Shown piece after piece: positions 17,479 through 24,829 of a stretch of 41,220 nucleotides of DNA. The stretch comes from an uncultured Roseburia sp. (lineage in GTDB: Bacteria > Bacillota > Clostridia > Lachnospirales > Lachnospiraceae), in the NCBI GenBank assembly GCA_947174805.1, contig CAMWKH010000028.1, positions 1 through 41,220 on the forward strand, in the 5' to 3' direction. The notes under the pieces were generated by a model that made no database searches, was not told the DNA's origin, and saw nothing but the letters and a program-made list of their open reading frames with translations. The position numbers were made by a program, and so were the translations under genes. Within the stretch, counting starts at the first letter, position 1. Every line of letters starts with the position of its first letter.

Positions 17479-18024
17479 ATTGGAAAAGTAAAAATTATAA
17501 TATTGTTTTTCCTGCTTGTCCTTGCAGTGACACAGGATATCCGTTCTGGCAGAGTTTCCAATAAGCTTATTTTATTGGGATTGCTGATTGGGCTTTTCTG
17601 TAAAGTCCGGGAGTATGAGGTCAGGGGGATATATTTGTTTCTTAGGAACGTTTCGGTTCCTGTAATCTTATTCTATCTTTTGTTTCTTATGCATGTCCTT
17701 GGGGCAGGCGATATCAAGTTATTTTCCATGATAGGCGGTATACTTACCATTGAGGAATTGTTTTTATGTATTTGGTGCAGTCTTGCAGCAGGAGGGATTT
17801 TGTCTCTGCTCTATATTTTGGCAGATAATTACAGAGAGGAAAAACTGAAATATGCATGGAGTTATCTTGTGCATATGTGTAAATATCAGAAAGTTATATC
17901 CTATGAACTGCCGGAGGGGATACCAAAATCTAAGATGGCATTTTCACTTGCTGTTTTCCTGGGATGGATTGGCAGTTACTGTATACCCCTTATAAAGTCA
18001 GGAGGTTTATTTTGGTACAGTTAA
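17479..18024 (+). CDS. Type IV prepilin peptidase, TadV/CpaA type (A24), first of two
   Basis: A polytopic membrane aspartyl protease that cleaves the leader of Flp-type prepilins. Both A24 catalytic aspartates are visible: one in VTQDIRSGRVSN and one in GAGDIKLF. About six hydrophobic segments are present, with a cytoplasmic stretch after them. The start is unclear. An in-frame stop lies at 17464-17466, and after it the only candidates are ATT at 17479, a few other rare codons, and TTG at 17503. The Shine-Dalgarno GAGGTGG fits ATT 17479, or a TTG at 17480 that is out of frame and stops after three codons. I used ATT because it supplies the expected N-terminal helix; starting at TTG 17503 would shorten that helix to about 11 residues. 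Confidence 0.8.
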   Translation: MGKVKIIILFFLLVLAVTQDIRSGRVSNKLILLGLLIGLFCKVREYEVRGIYLFLRNVSVPVILFYLLFLMHVLGAGDIKLFSMIGGILTIEELFLCIWCSLAAGGILSLLYILADNYREEKLKYAWSYLVHMCKYQKVISYELPEGIPKSKMAFSLAVFLGWIGSYCIPLIKSGGLFWYS

Positions 18025-19019
18025 AAGTTGCGGTTCTGGATAAGGAGCGGGAGTATTTAAAACAGCTCACAGCGTACCTTGTAAAGAAAAGAGAGAGTTT
18101 TTTTAAAGTCTGGACGTTTTGGGATATTGAGACGTACCAGAGAGCAGCGGAAGCGGAAATGTTTGATGCGCTTTTGGTCACAGGTGCATTTCTGGAAAAT
18201 ATGGAAACAGGGGAAATCCAGTCGAAAATTATACTATTTCGGGAAGATTGTATACCTGGGTTTGCCCAGCATTTGCCTTCCGTTTCCAAATATCAGCCGG
18301 CGGAAGAGATTTTTTCTCAGATATGTGCTTTTCTATGGCAGGACAACACTTTCCAGGAAGAATGGGCTTTCGGGAAACGTACTAAAATGATCGGTGTGTA
18401 TTCCCCTGTCCATGTGGAAAGACAGATGTTTTTTTCACTCATCATGGCCCGGATATTAGGGGAACACCAAAAATTGTTGTATATAAATCTACAGGAGCAC
18501 AGCGGTTTTTATGGAGTTACCAATACGGATGCCGCAGAGGATATTGGAGATCTTATCTATGGGATGATGCAGAAAGGCCGGGATTTTCAGGCAGGCCTGC
18601 ATCGGATTCGCAGAACAATTCTTAATTTCGATTATATACCACCGGTTGTCAATCCGGAGCATTTGTCAGAAATACCCCAAAAACTTTATGAAGAATTATT
18701 GATCGGACTGAAAAATCAAAGTGGATATGATGTTGTCATTGTGGACTTCGGAAATATTTTTTTAGGATTTGCCCAGATGCTTTCTGTCTTTGAGAATGTC
18801 TATTGCCTGGAAAAAGAGGGAGGGCTGAACCGTTATCGCATAAAAGAGTTTTTTGAATATTTGGAAAAAGAGGATGAGGCACTGGTATCCCGGCTGAAAC
18901 ATATATTTTTACCAGAGGGATTATCGGCGGGGGAGGAACCCTATTCTCTGGAAAAATGTCTGTACGGCTCCTTTGGGGACTATGTGAGAAATTGTCTGGG
19001 AGGGCAGGAGATTGGATGA
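18012..19019 (+). CDS. TadZ/CpaE-like protein with lost P-loop
   Basis: A 335-residue protein in the position of TadZ/CpaE, the MinD-like factor that places the Tad secretion ATPase in the cell. The N-terminal part (about 1-115) could be a receiver-like domain. The C-terminal part follows a MinD-like plan: TKMIGVYSP begins the P-loop strand, LLYINLQEHSGF and VVIVDFG follow as the switch and Walker B strands. The Walker A loop itself is absent: VHVERQ stands where KGGVGKT would be, so ATP binding is doubtful. The TTG at 18012 is chosen because GGAGG lies six bases upstream; it overlaps the previous gene by 13 bases. Context between the peptidase and TadA supports the call more than sequence alone. 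Confidence 0.7.
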   Translation: MVQLKVAVLDKEREYLKQLTAYLVKKRESFFKVWTFWDIETYQRAAEAEMFDALLVTGAFLENMETGEIQSKIILFREDCIPGFAQHLPSVSKYQPAEEIFSQICAFLWQDNTFQEEWAFGKRTKMIGVYSPVHVERQMFFSLIMARILGEHQKLLYINLQEHSGFYGVTNTDAAEDIGDLIYGMMQKGRDFQAGLHRIRRTILNFDYIPPVVNPEHLSEIPQKLYEELLIGLKNQSGYDVVIVDFGNIFLGFAQMLSVFENVYCLEKEGGLNRYRIKEFFEYLEKEDEALVSRLKHIFLPEGLSAGEEPYSLEKCLYGSFGDYVRNCLGGQEIG

Positions 19020-20229
19020 CAGGGAATTATATTTAAGAGTAAAGGAAACGGTATTGGGGCAGATGGATTTTAACCGGGAGCTGTCTGACGGAGAAGTTGT
19101 GGAATGTATTGAAAAAGAGCTGGCAAGAGAGGATAAGGGCAGTATATTGTCCTTTGAAAAAAGGAAAAGTAATGCGAAAACGATGTTTCATTCTTTTCGG
19201 AAGTTTGGTGTTTTACAGGAATTGCTGGAGGATGAGGAGGTGACAGAGATTATGGTTAATGGGGTGGAAAAGATATTCTATGAAAAAAACGGAGAGCTGT
19301 ATCCATACCACAAACATTTTTCAGACCAGGAGGAACTTGCGGATTTGATTCAGACAATTTGCGCAGGGGCAAATCGTATGGTGAATGAGGCATCTCCTAT
19401 TGTGGACACCAGGCTGCCGGAAGGTTTTCGGGTCAATATTGTTTTAAGTCCACTGTCATTGGACGGTTCCGCTGTCTCCATCCGAAAATTTCCCAAAACG
19501 CCAATGAGTATGGAAAGGCTCTTGGAATATCAGTCCCTGTCACAGGAAATTGTGAAGTTTTTAGAAAAGCTTGTAAAGGCGGGGTACAACATTTTTGTCT
19601 CCGGGGGCACTGGAACCGGGAAAACGACATTTCTAAATGCCCTTTCCGAATTTATTCCCAAAGACGAACGGGTAATCACCATAGAAGATTCAGCGGAACT
19701 TCAGTTAAATAAAATATCCAATCTGGTTCGGCTGGAGACAAGGCAGGCGGGATTTGAGGGGGTAAAGCCGATTGAGATCAGAGATTTAATTCGCACAGCC
19801 CTAAGAATGCGGGGAGACAGGCTGATTGTGGGAGAGTGCAGGGGTGCAGAGGCAGTGGACCTTTTAAGCGCCAACAATACCGGCCATTCCGGCAGCCTTG
19901 GAACGGGACATGCCAACAGCGCAAAGGATATGTTAAGCCGTCTGGAAACTATGGTGCTCATGGGAATGGATATTCCCGTAACAGCCGTCAGGGCACAGAT
20001 TTGTTCCGGGATTGATATCATAATCCATCTGGGAAGGCTGAGAGATAAGAGCCGAAAACTTTTAGAGATTACAGAACTTTCGGGAATGTGCGGGGGAGAG
20101 ATAAAATTGCATCCCTTGTACCGGTTTAAAGAAACCGGGGAGAGGGAAGGGAGGATTCAGGGAATATGGATAAAGGAAGGAGAACTGCTCCACAGAGAGA
20201 AATGGGAAAATGCAGGGTTTGGTCATTAA
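19012..20229 (+). CDS. tadA: TadA/CpaF secretion ATPase
   Basis: A 405-residue type II/IV secretion ATPase of the CpaF/TadA subfamily, which powers Flp pilus assembly. Walker A is GGTGTGKT at 198-205 (K204), followed by the Asp/His-box region with ITIEDSAELQ and MRGDRLIVGECRGAEA (Walker B area), and the family signature GHSGSLGTGHANSAKDMLSR. The N-terminal domain with LLEDEEVTEIMVNG is typical. The start is TTG at 19012 behind GGCAGGAG and overlaps the TadZ-like stop by 8 bases; the nearby ATG at 19016 is in another frame. All catalytic motifs are intact, so this should be the active motor of the locus. Confidence 0.95.
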   Translation: MDDRELYLRVKETVLGQMDFNRELSDGEVVECIEKELAREDKGSILSFEKRKSNAKTMFHSFRKFGVLQELLEDEEVTEIMVNGVEKIFYEKNGELYPYHKHFSDQEELADLIQTICAGANRMVNEASPIVDTRLPEGFRVNIVLSPLSLDGSAVSIRKFPKTPMSMERLLEYQSLSQEIVKFLEKLVKAGYNIFVSGGTGTGKTTFLNALSEFIPKDERVITIEDSAELQLNKISNLVRLETRQAGFEGVKPIEIRDLIRTALRMRGDRLIVGECRGAEAVDLLSANNTGHSGSLGTGHANSAKDMLSRLETMVLMGMDIPVTAVRAQICSGIDIIIHLGRLRDKSRKLLEITELSGMCGGEIKLHPLYRFKETGEREGRIQGIWIKEGELLHREKWENAGFGH

Positions 20230-20942
20230 AACTGCGGGAAGGGGCACTTGCCGGGGGTGTATCGGGAGGAATCTGTTTCTTAATTGCCTGGCTGTTTTAT
20301 GACTGTATGTGGGTGATGATGGCATGGCCTTTCTTATTTTATCCTGTCTGGCTGGCGGAAAAAAGACATAGAAAGCGTGAGAGGAGAAAACGCATGATAC
20401 TGGAATTTAAAGATTATATGTATGGGGTGAGCAGTAGTCTTTTAGCCGGATATTCCGTAGAAAATGCTTTTCTTGAATCCCAAAAAGATATAGATGAGCT
20501 TTACGGGGATAAGTCTGTACTGCTTCAGGAACTTGGAAATTTAAAGAGAAGACTTGGGGTGCAGGAAAGTTTGGAGAAAATCCTTCGGGAGTTCTCGGAG
20601 GAAAGCGGTTGTGAGGATATCCAGAGTTTTGTTGAGGTTTTTTGCTACGCCAAGCGTGGTGGAGGAGATTTTCTGGGGATTATCCAGACAACCATCCGAA
20701 GAATCTGCGATAAAATTGAGATTTCGGAGGAAATAGAAACTACGATTGCCCAGAAAGCTTTGGAGGAGAAAGTGATGAGTGTAATTCCTCTAGTTGTTCT
20801 TTTGTTTTTTCGGTTTTCTTCCCCGGAGTTTATTGGTATTTTATACGGAAATCCCTTCGGCATACTGGTGATGACTGTGGTGTTGATTCTCTATGGAATT
20901 GCAATGGCCTGGGGAGCAAAAATTGTGGAAATTGAGGTGTAA
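20166..20942 (+). CDS. tadB: TadB-like inner-membrane platform protein (T2SSF)
   Basis: A 258-residue membrane protein of the type II secretion F family. Two N-terminal helices lie at about 28-45 and 47-66, then a basic stretch, a cytoplasmic helical domain with the GspF pattern (VSSSLLAGYSVENAFLES, then CYAKRGGGDFLGIIQTT), and two C-terminal helices (about 198-218 and 225-250). The ATG at 20166 overlaps tadA by 64 bases and has GGGAGG upstream; an alternative ATG at 20202 has a weaker site. TadB and TadC form the platform that TadA drives. Confidence 0.88.
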   Translation: MDKGRRTAPQREMGKCRVWSLKLREGALAGGVSGGICFLIAWLFYDCMWVMMAWPFLFYPVWLAEKRHRKRERRKRMILEFKDYMYGVSSSLLAGYSVENAFLESQKDIDELYGDKSVLLQELGNLKRRLGVQESLEKILREFSEESGCEDIQSFVEVFCYAKRGGGDFLGIIQTTIRRICDKIEISEEIETTIAQKALEEKVMSVIPLVVLLFFRFSSPEFIGILYGNPFGILVMTVVLILYGIAMAWGAKIVEIEV

Positions 20943-20943
20943 A

Positions 20944-21660
20944 ATGATTGGTTTAGGATTTTTTTTGTTGACGGCGGGATATTTAATGAAATCCAGAGGC
21001 AGAAAAACCATGGAACTTATTCGTGCTCCATGCCTTGTTTTCGTTCCATTTACCCTGTTTGCAGCAGAGGCAGGGCTGGTGGAAAGGGAGATAGCACAGG
21101 AGTTGAAACTGCTTGGCTGCGGAATGCTTGCAGGAATAGCTCTGTGGTATATGAAAAGAGAGCAGAGGATACGGGAGCAGGAGAAAAGAAAGAGACGAAT
21201 GTTAATGGAATATCCTGAATTTGTGAATAAACTTTCTCTTTTGCTGGGAGCCGGAATGACAGTTTCTACGGCATTTGCCAGAATGGATCAGTTGTATGGC
21301 AATCTGCCTAAGGGAAAAGTTGAAAAAATACACCCGGCGTATGCTGCTCTGCACCGGATGCTGATTGATATTGAAAACGGTAAAAGTCAGCAAAGAGCAT
21401 ATCAGTCTTTTGGAGAATACTGTAAATTGCAGCCTTACCGGAAGCTGGTATCCCTGCTTTTATCCTGTCAGCACATGGGAAACAGTAAATTAAGGGAACG
21501 GCTGAATGAGGAGGCGGACAGGGTATTTTCCGAGAGAAAACATATGGCAAGAAAATTGGGGGAGGAAGCAGGTACAAAAATGTTGTTTCCTATGATGCTG
21601 ATGATGCTTTTAGTAATGGGAATTATCCTAGTACCTGCTATATTAAGCCTAAATATCTAA
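20944..21660 (+). CDS. tadC: TadC-like inner-membrane platform protein (T2SSF)
   Basis: A 238-residue partner of TadB. Helices lie at about 4-15, 30-42 and 50-64, followed by a T2SSF cytoplasmic domain (PEFVNKLSLLLGAGMTVSTAF) and a long C-terminal Met/Leu-rich helix (MLFPMMLMMLLVMGIILVP). The ATG at 20944 is preferred over the in-frame ATG at 20893 because GAGGTG lies directly before it and it leaves only one base after the tadB stop. The order TadA-TadB-TadC is that of known tad loci. Confidence 0.88.
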   Translation: MIGLGFFLLTAGYLMKSRGRKTMELIRAPCLVFVPFTLFAAEAGLVEREIAQELKLLGCGMLAGIALWYMKREQRIREQEKRKRRMLMEYPEFVNKLSLLLGAGMTVSTAFARMDQLYGNLPKGKVEKIHPAYAALHRMLIDIENGKSQQRAYQSFGEYCKLQPYRKLVSLLLSCQHMGNSKLRERLNEEADRVFSERKHMARKLGEEAGTKMLFPMMLMMLLVMGIILVPAILSLNI

Positions 21661-21684
21661 TGTTTTATTACAGGAGGATTGTGT

Positions 21685-21852
21685 ATGAGAGAACTCAAAA
21701 GATTTTTAAAAGAGGAAGAGGCAAACGGAGTAGTTGAAGTGGTATTAATTTTGGTGGTTTTAATTGCCCTGGTGGCGCTGTTTAAAGAAAAACTGGAACC
21801 CTTAATGAAAGAATTACTAAAAAAGGTGGAGAGTAATGCCAAAAAAATATAA
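21685..21852 (+). CDS. flp: Short Flp1-type pilin (55 aa)
   Basis: A 55-residue prepilin. A charged leader (MRELKRFLKEEEANG) is followed by a hydrophobic helix VVEVVLILVVLIALVALF and an amphipathic basic tail. This is the layout of Flp1 family type IVb pilins. Cleavage after Ala-13 would put Glu at position +5, the classical prepilin arrangement; cleavage after Gly-15 would put it at +3. AGGAGG lies nine bases before the ATG. Its stop codon overlaps the start of the next gene by 17 bases. It is the likely major pilin. No second copy is seen. Confidence 0.85.
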   Translation: MRELKRFLKEEEANGVVEVVLILVVLIALVALFKEKLEPLMKELLKKVESNAKKI

Positions 21853-23374
21853 AAACAAATGTCCGGCATCTTTGAGCATATATTTTACCCTTTTGGTAGT
21901 CTGTACAGGAACTTTTATTCTTGTCCTGGTGGAAATGGCCAGGTTTACTGGTCTTGACTCCCATGCGTCAGAGTATACTAAGCTGGCGGAGGAATCTCTA
22001 TTTGCCGGGTATCAACCGGTTTTGCTCCAGGAGTATGATATATTCTGGCTGGACGGGTGCTTTGGAGAGGACAGTTTCAGGATAGAAGCAGGGGAGGAGG
22101 AAATGGAAGCTCTGCTCTATGACAATCTTTCAGGCAAAGGGAGAAATTTTTATAAAATGCGCATTGACGGGGTCAAGGCCGAAACATATCTGTTGGCAAC
22201 GGACCGGGAGGGAAAAATATTTCAAAGCCAGGCGGCAGCGGCGTATAAAGCAAAATTTGGTGAAATAGCAATAGAAGAAATACGAAGAAATATCCGGGGA
22301 ATCCAGGATGCAAAAAACGGTGGAGACAGTCCGGAAAATAAGATTGCCCCGGCGGAGTCCGCCTTGGAAAGTATCCGGCAGCAACAGGCATCCCAGGAAA
22401 TACAACAGCAGGGGGGAGGCGGTTTTACAGGGGGAGGTGTCCATGGGAAAGCGCTGCCGCCTTCCCTCATGACCTCCGATGAAGGAGGCGGTACGTCAGT
22501 ACTATCCGAAGGAAATCCTTTTGAGACAAACCGCAGGATGAGAAGCCAGGGGATATTATCTTTGGTTCTTCCCCAAGGGATGGTGTTATCCCAAAAGTCT
22601 GTAGATATAGGAGACAGTCTTTTAAAGAGGAAATGCAGAAAAGGAACGGACAGGGAAACTGTGAAAGAAGGGGCAGCGGATCGGATTCTCATGCAGCAGT
22701 ACATTAAGAGGTATGGAGGAAACTTTCTCTCACCGGTGGAGTCTGGAGGCCTGTCTTATGGAGAAGAATATGTAATTGCGGGGAAGGGATCTGACAGAGA
22801 AAATTTGGAAGATGTGGCAAGAGAACTGCTTCTTGTACGAGAAATCGCAAATTTTACCTATATATGCACAGATCAGGCAAAGCAGGCACAAGCTCTGGCA
22901 GTTGCAACTGCCCTGGCGGGCATCAGTGTGAATCCATCGCTGATAGAAGTGGTAAAACAGGGAATTTTGGCAGCATGGGCCTACGGAGAAAGCATCTGCG
23001 ATGTGAAAATTTTACTTTCGGGAGGAAAAGTGCCCTTAATAAAAAGGTCTGGTGACTGGAATACGGATTTATCTCATCTGGGGGAGGTGGTTTCAGGAAA
23101 TTTCAAAGGGACAGACCGTGGACAATCTTACGAGGATTATCTTCAGGCGTTTATGTATTTACATTCCACCAAAAAGACATCTTACCGCTGTATGGACCTT
23201 ATGGAGTTTACCATGAAAAAGGCAGGGTATGAACATGCAAAAATGGACGGTATGATTCTTCGTATGAAAATAGAGGCAGAGTATAGCACAGATACGATAT
23301 TTTCATCTCTTTTGGGGGAAGATATAGTGGGCGGCTACTGTTTTGAAAAGGAGAGCAGTTATTGTTATCGATAG
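21836..23374 (+). CDS. DUF5702-like envelope protein of the Tad locus
   Basis: A 512-residue protein with one N-terminal transmembrane helix (about 13-34) after a basic start, so the bulk lies outside the membrane. It matches the DUF5702 family as I know it from clostridial tad loci; the function is unknown. A central low-complexity segment (about 180-215) is rich in Gln and Gly, and the C-terminal half is mixed helical with a conserved-looking YGEEYVIAGKGSDRENL and a Cys-containing end. It takes the place of TadG-like proteins in other loci and may be a minor pilin or scaffold. AGGTGGAG precedes the ATG. It overlaps the pilin gene (17 bases) and the next gene (13 bases), which suggests translational coupling. 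Confidence 0.72.
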   Translation: MPKKYKNKCPASLSIYFTLLVVCTGTFILVLVEMARFTGLDSHASEYTKLAEESLFAGYQPVLLQEYDIFWLDGCFGEDSFRIEAGEEEMEALLYDNLSGKGRNFYKMRIDGVKAETYLLATDREGKIFQSQAAAAYKAKFGEIAIEEIRRNIRGIQDAKNGGDSPENKIAPAESALESIRQQQASQEIQQQGGGGFTGGGVHGKALPPSLMTSDEGGGTSVLSEGNPFETNRRMRSQGILSLVLPQGMVLSQKSVDIGDSLLKRKCRKGTDRETVKEGAADRILMQQYIKRYGGNFLSPVESGGLSYGEEYVIAGKGSDRENLEDVARELLLVREIANFTYICTDQAKQAQALAVATALAGISVNPSLIEVVKQGILAAWAYGESICDVKILLSGGKVPLIKRSGDWNTDLSHLGEVVSGNFKGTDRGQSYEDYLQAFMYLHSTKKTSYRCMDLMEFTMKKAGYEHAKMDGMILRMKIEAEYSTDTIFSSLLGEDIVGGYCFEKESSYCYR

Positions 23375-24177
23375 GCATTATTTTGAGAAGAAAAAATTCA
23401 GGTAAAAGGAAAGAACTATGGGGTCAAAAACTGGAATCTTCCTATATGGCGGAGGCTATAATAGTTCTGCCGGTTTTTGTGGCATTTATGACTATTTTAT
23501 TGTTTTTCTTCCGGGTTTTACAAGTGCAGCAGATTGTGGATAATGCCTTGGTCCAAACAGGGAGGGAATTATCAGTGGCAGCCTTTGAATCCCCTGTAAA
23601 GAAGATATCAGAGACCAATGTTTCTGCCGGGATTATCCTGCAAAAAAATTTACTGGGGAACAGAATACCAGGAAAGTTTATCTCTGGGGGAAATTTGGGG
23701 ATTTCTCTGCTGCGTTCAGATTTTAAGGGAGACTATGTCACTCTGGTTGCAGACTATCAGATTAAAATTCCAATTCTCATTCTTGGAAATCATAAAATGA
23801 AAGTGACCCAGCAGGTTAAATGCCGGAAGTGGACAGGGAGAAGTTTGTCTTCCAGGGAAGCAGGGAGGGAAGAAGAGATTGTTTATATCACATCCACAGG
23901 AAGGGCGTATCACAGAGACAGAAATTGTACTTATTTAAAACCGAAAATAAAAAATCTTGCCGCAGATAAGATAGGAAGCAGCCGGAATGCAGATGGAGGT
24001 AAATACTATCCATGCGGTAGTTGTGGAAAGGCTTTAACGGGCAAAACAGTATATGTGACGGATTACGGAAATCGTTTTCACAGTAAAAGGAACTGCAGTA
24101 AAATTTTGAGAACAGTCTGCGGTGTGTTTTTATCCGAAGTGGGAGACCGATACGGCTGCAGTAAGTGCAGCAGGTAA
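23362..24177 (+). CDS. TadE-like pseudopilin with two C-terminal Cys/His modules
   Basis: A 271-residue protein. The N-terminal basic segment and the helix SYMAEAIIVLPVFVAFMTILLFFF (about 27-50) are TadE-like; cleavage before Ser-27 would place Glu at +5. The middle (about 55-160) is an extracytoplasmic domain. The C-terminus carries two related modules, about 174-223 and 230-270. Each begins VYxT, continues with H-x4-C (HRDRNC, HSKRNC) and ends with C-x2-C (CGSC, CSKC), a likely metal site. The start is TTG at 23362 with AGGAGAG eight bases upstream; it overlaps DUF5702 by 13 bases. The modules look like the small zinc-site domain seen at the ends of various secreted nucleases (recalled, not searched). 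Their presence on a pseudopilin is unusual. Confidence 0.72.
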   Translation: MLSIGIILRRKNSGKRKELWGQKLESSYMAEAIIVLPVFVAFMTILLFFFRVLQVQQIVDNALVQTGRELSVAAFESPVKKISETNVSAGIILQKNLLGNRIPGKFISGGNLGISLLRSDFKGDYVTLVADYQIKIPILILGNHKMKVTQQVKCRKWTGRSLSSREAGREEEIVYITSTGRAYHRDRNCTYLKPKIKNLAADKIGSSRNADGGKYYPCGSCGKALTGKTVYVTDYGNRFHSKRNCSKILRTVCGVFLSEVGDRYGCSKCSR

Positions 24178-24194
24178 AGAAAAGGGGGAAAATT

Positions 24195-24611
24195 ATGTTA
24201 GAACAGTGTTTATTGCTTGGTACTTTAGGGTTTCACAGCCTGGAGGACATAAGGAGAAAAGAAATTACATTGATGGTAACTTTAGGGTCTGCTATGGCAT
24301 GTCTGATCTGCCATATAATATTTCAAAGCCATAGTATTTACAACATGCTGGGGGGAATGGTATTTGGAGGGATGATACTGCTTTTCAGCATCCTTAGCAG
24401 AGGAAAAATCGGACCTGGGGACGGTATGGTATTTATGCTTACCGGGCTTTATCTGGGGGCGGAAAAAAATCTGACTCTCATGTTTTTGTCTTTCATGTTT
24501 GCAGCAGGCTGGTCTCTCATCGCAATAGGAATTCTCCATAAAAATTTAAAAGACAAAATACCATTCATTCCATTTTTGTTTCTTGCATATCTTGTGATTT
24601 TAGCGATTTGA
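24195..24611 (+). CDS. Second prepilin peptidase-like protein (A24, TadV type)
   Basis: A 138-residue polytopic membrane protein with the two A24 aspartates in place: SLEDIRRKEITL near the N-terminus and GPGDGMVF in the middle, plus four to five hydrophobic helices. ATG 24195 has GGGGGAA upstream and is preferred to the ATG at 24165, which lies inside the previous gene. It is shorter than the first peptidase (about 180 residues), lacking its extra cytoplasmic and C-terminal parts. It probably processes a different pilin-like substrate of the same locus, but that is inference. Confidence 0.78.
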   Translation: MLEQCLLLGTLGFHSLEDIRRKEITLMVTLGSAMACLICHIIFQSHSIYNMLGGMVFGGMILLFSILSRGKIGPGDGMVFMLTGLYLGAEKNLTLMFLSFMFAAGWSLIAIGILHKNLKDKIPFIPFLFLAYLVILAI

Positions 24612-24619
24612 GGTGAATG

Positions 24620-24829
24620 ATGAAGAAAGTGGAAGGTTCTTTTACAGTAGAAATTACTCTGCTTGCGCCCTTGATTTTCCTGGCAATGTTTTTGCCGGTG
24701 TTTAAAGCATTTGATTTCTATAAAGATGTGGAGCAGGATTCTCTTTACGTGTGGCAAGAAAATTTTGTACCTGAGGAAAGTATCAGGAAAATACAGTTTG
24801 CAGAAGAAATATGGGAGGAGATAAGATAA
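24620..24829 (+). CDS. Short TadE-like pseudopilin
   Basis: A 69-residue protein (70 if the ATG at 24617 is used). The N-terminus MKKVEGSFTVEITLLAPLIFLAM reads as a classical prepilin: short basic leader, Gly before the cleavage point, Glu at +5, then a hydrophobic helix. The rest is acidic and amphipathic. It is shorter than usual TadE proteins and may be a minor pilin or an initiator. AGGTG precedes both ATGs; 24620 has the better spacing. Its stop codon overlaps the next start by one base (TAATG), implying coupled translation. Confidence 0.78.
   Translation: MKKVEGSFTVEITLLAPLIFLAMFLPVFKAFDFYKDVEQDSLYVWQENFVPEESIRKIQFAEEIWEEIR

Noticed and set aside
23362..24177. Assignment of the TadE-like protein as a nuclease because of its C-terminal modules
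   Set aside because: The modules recall those at the ends of some secreted nucleases, but no nuclease core is present.
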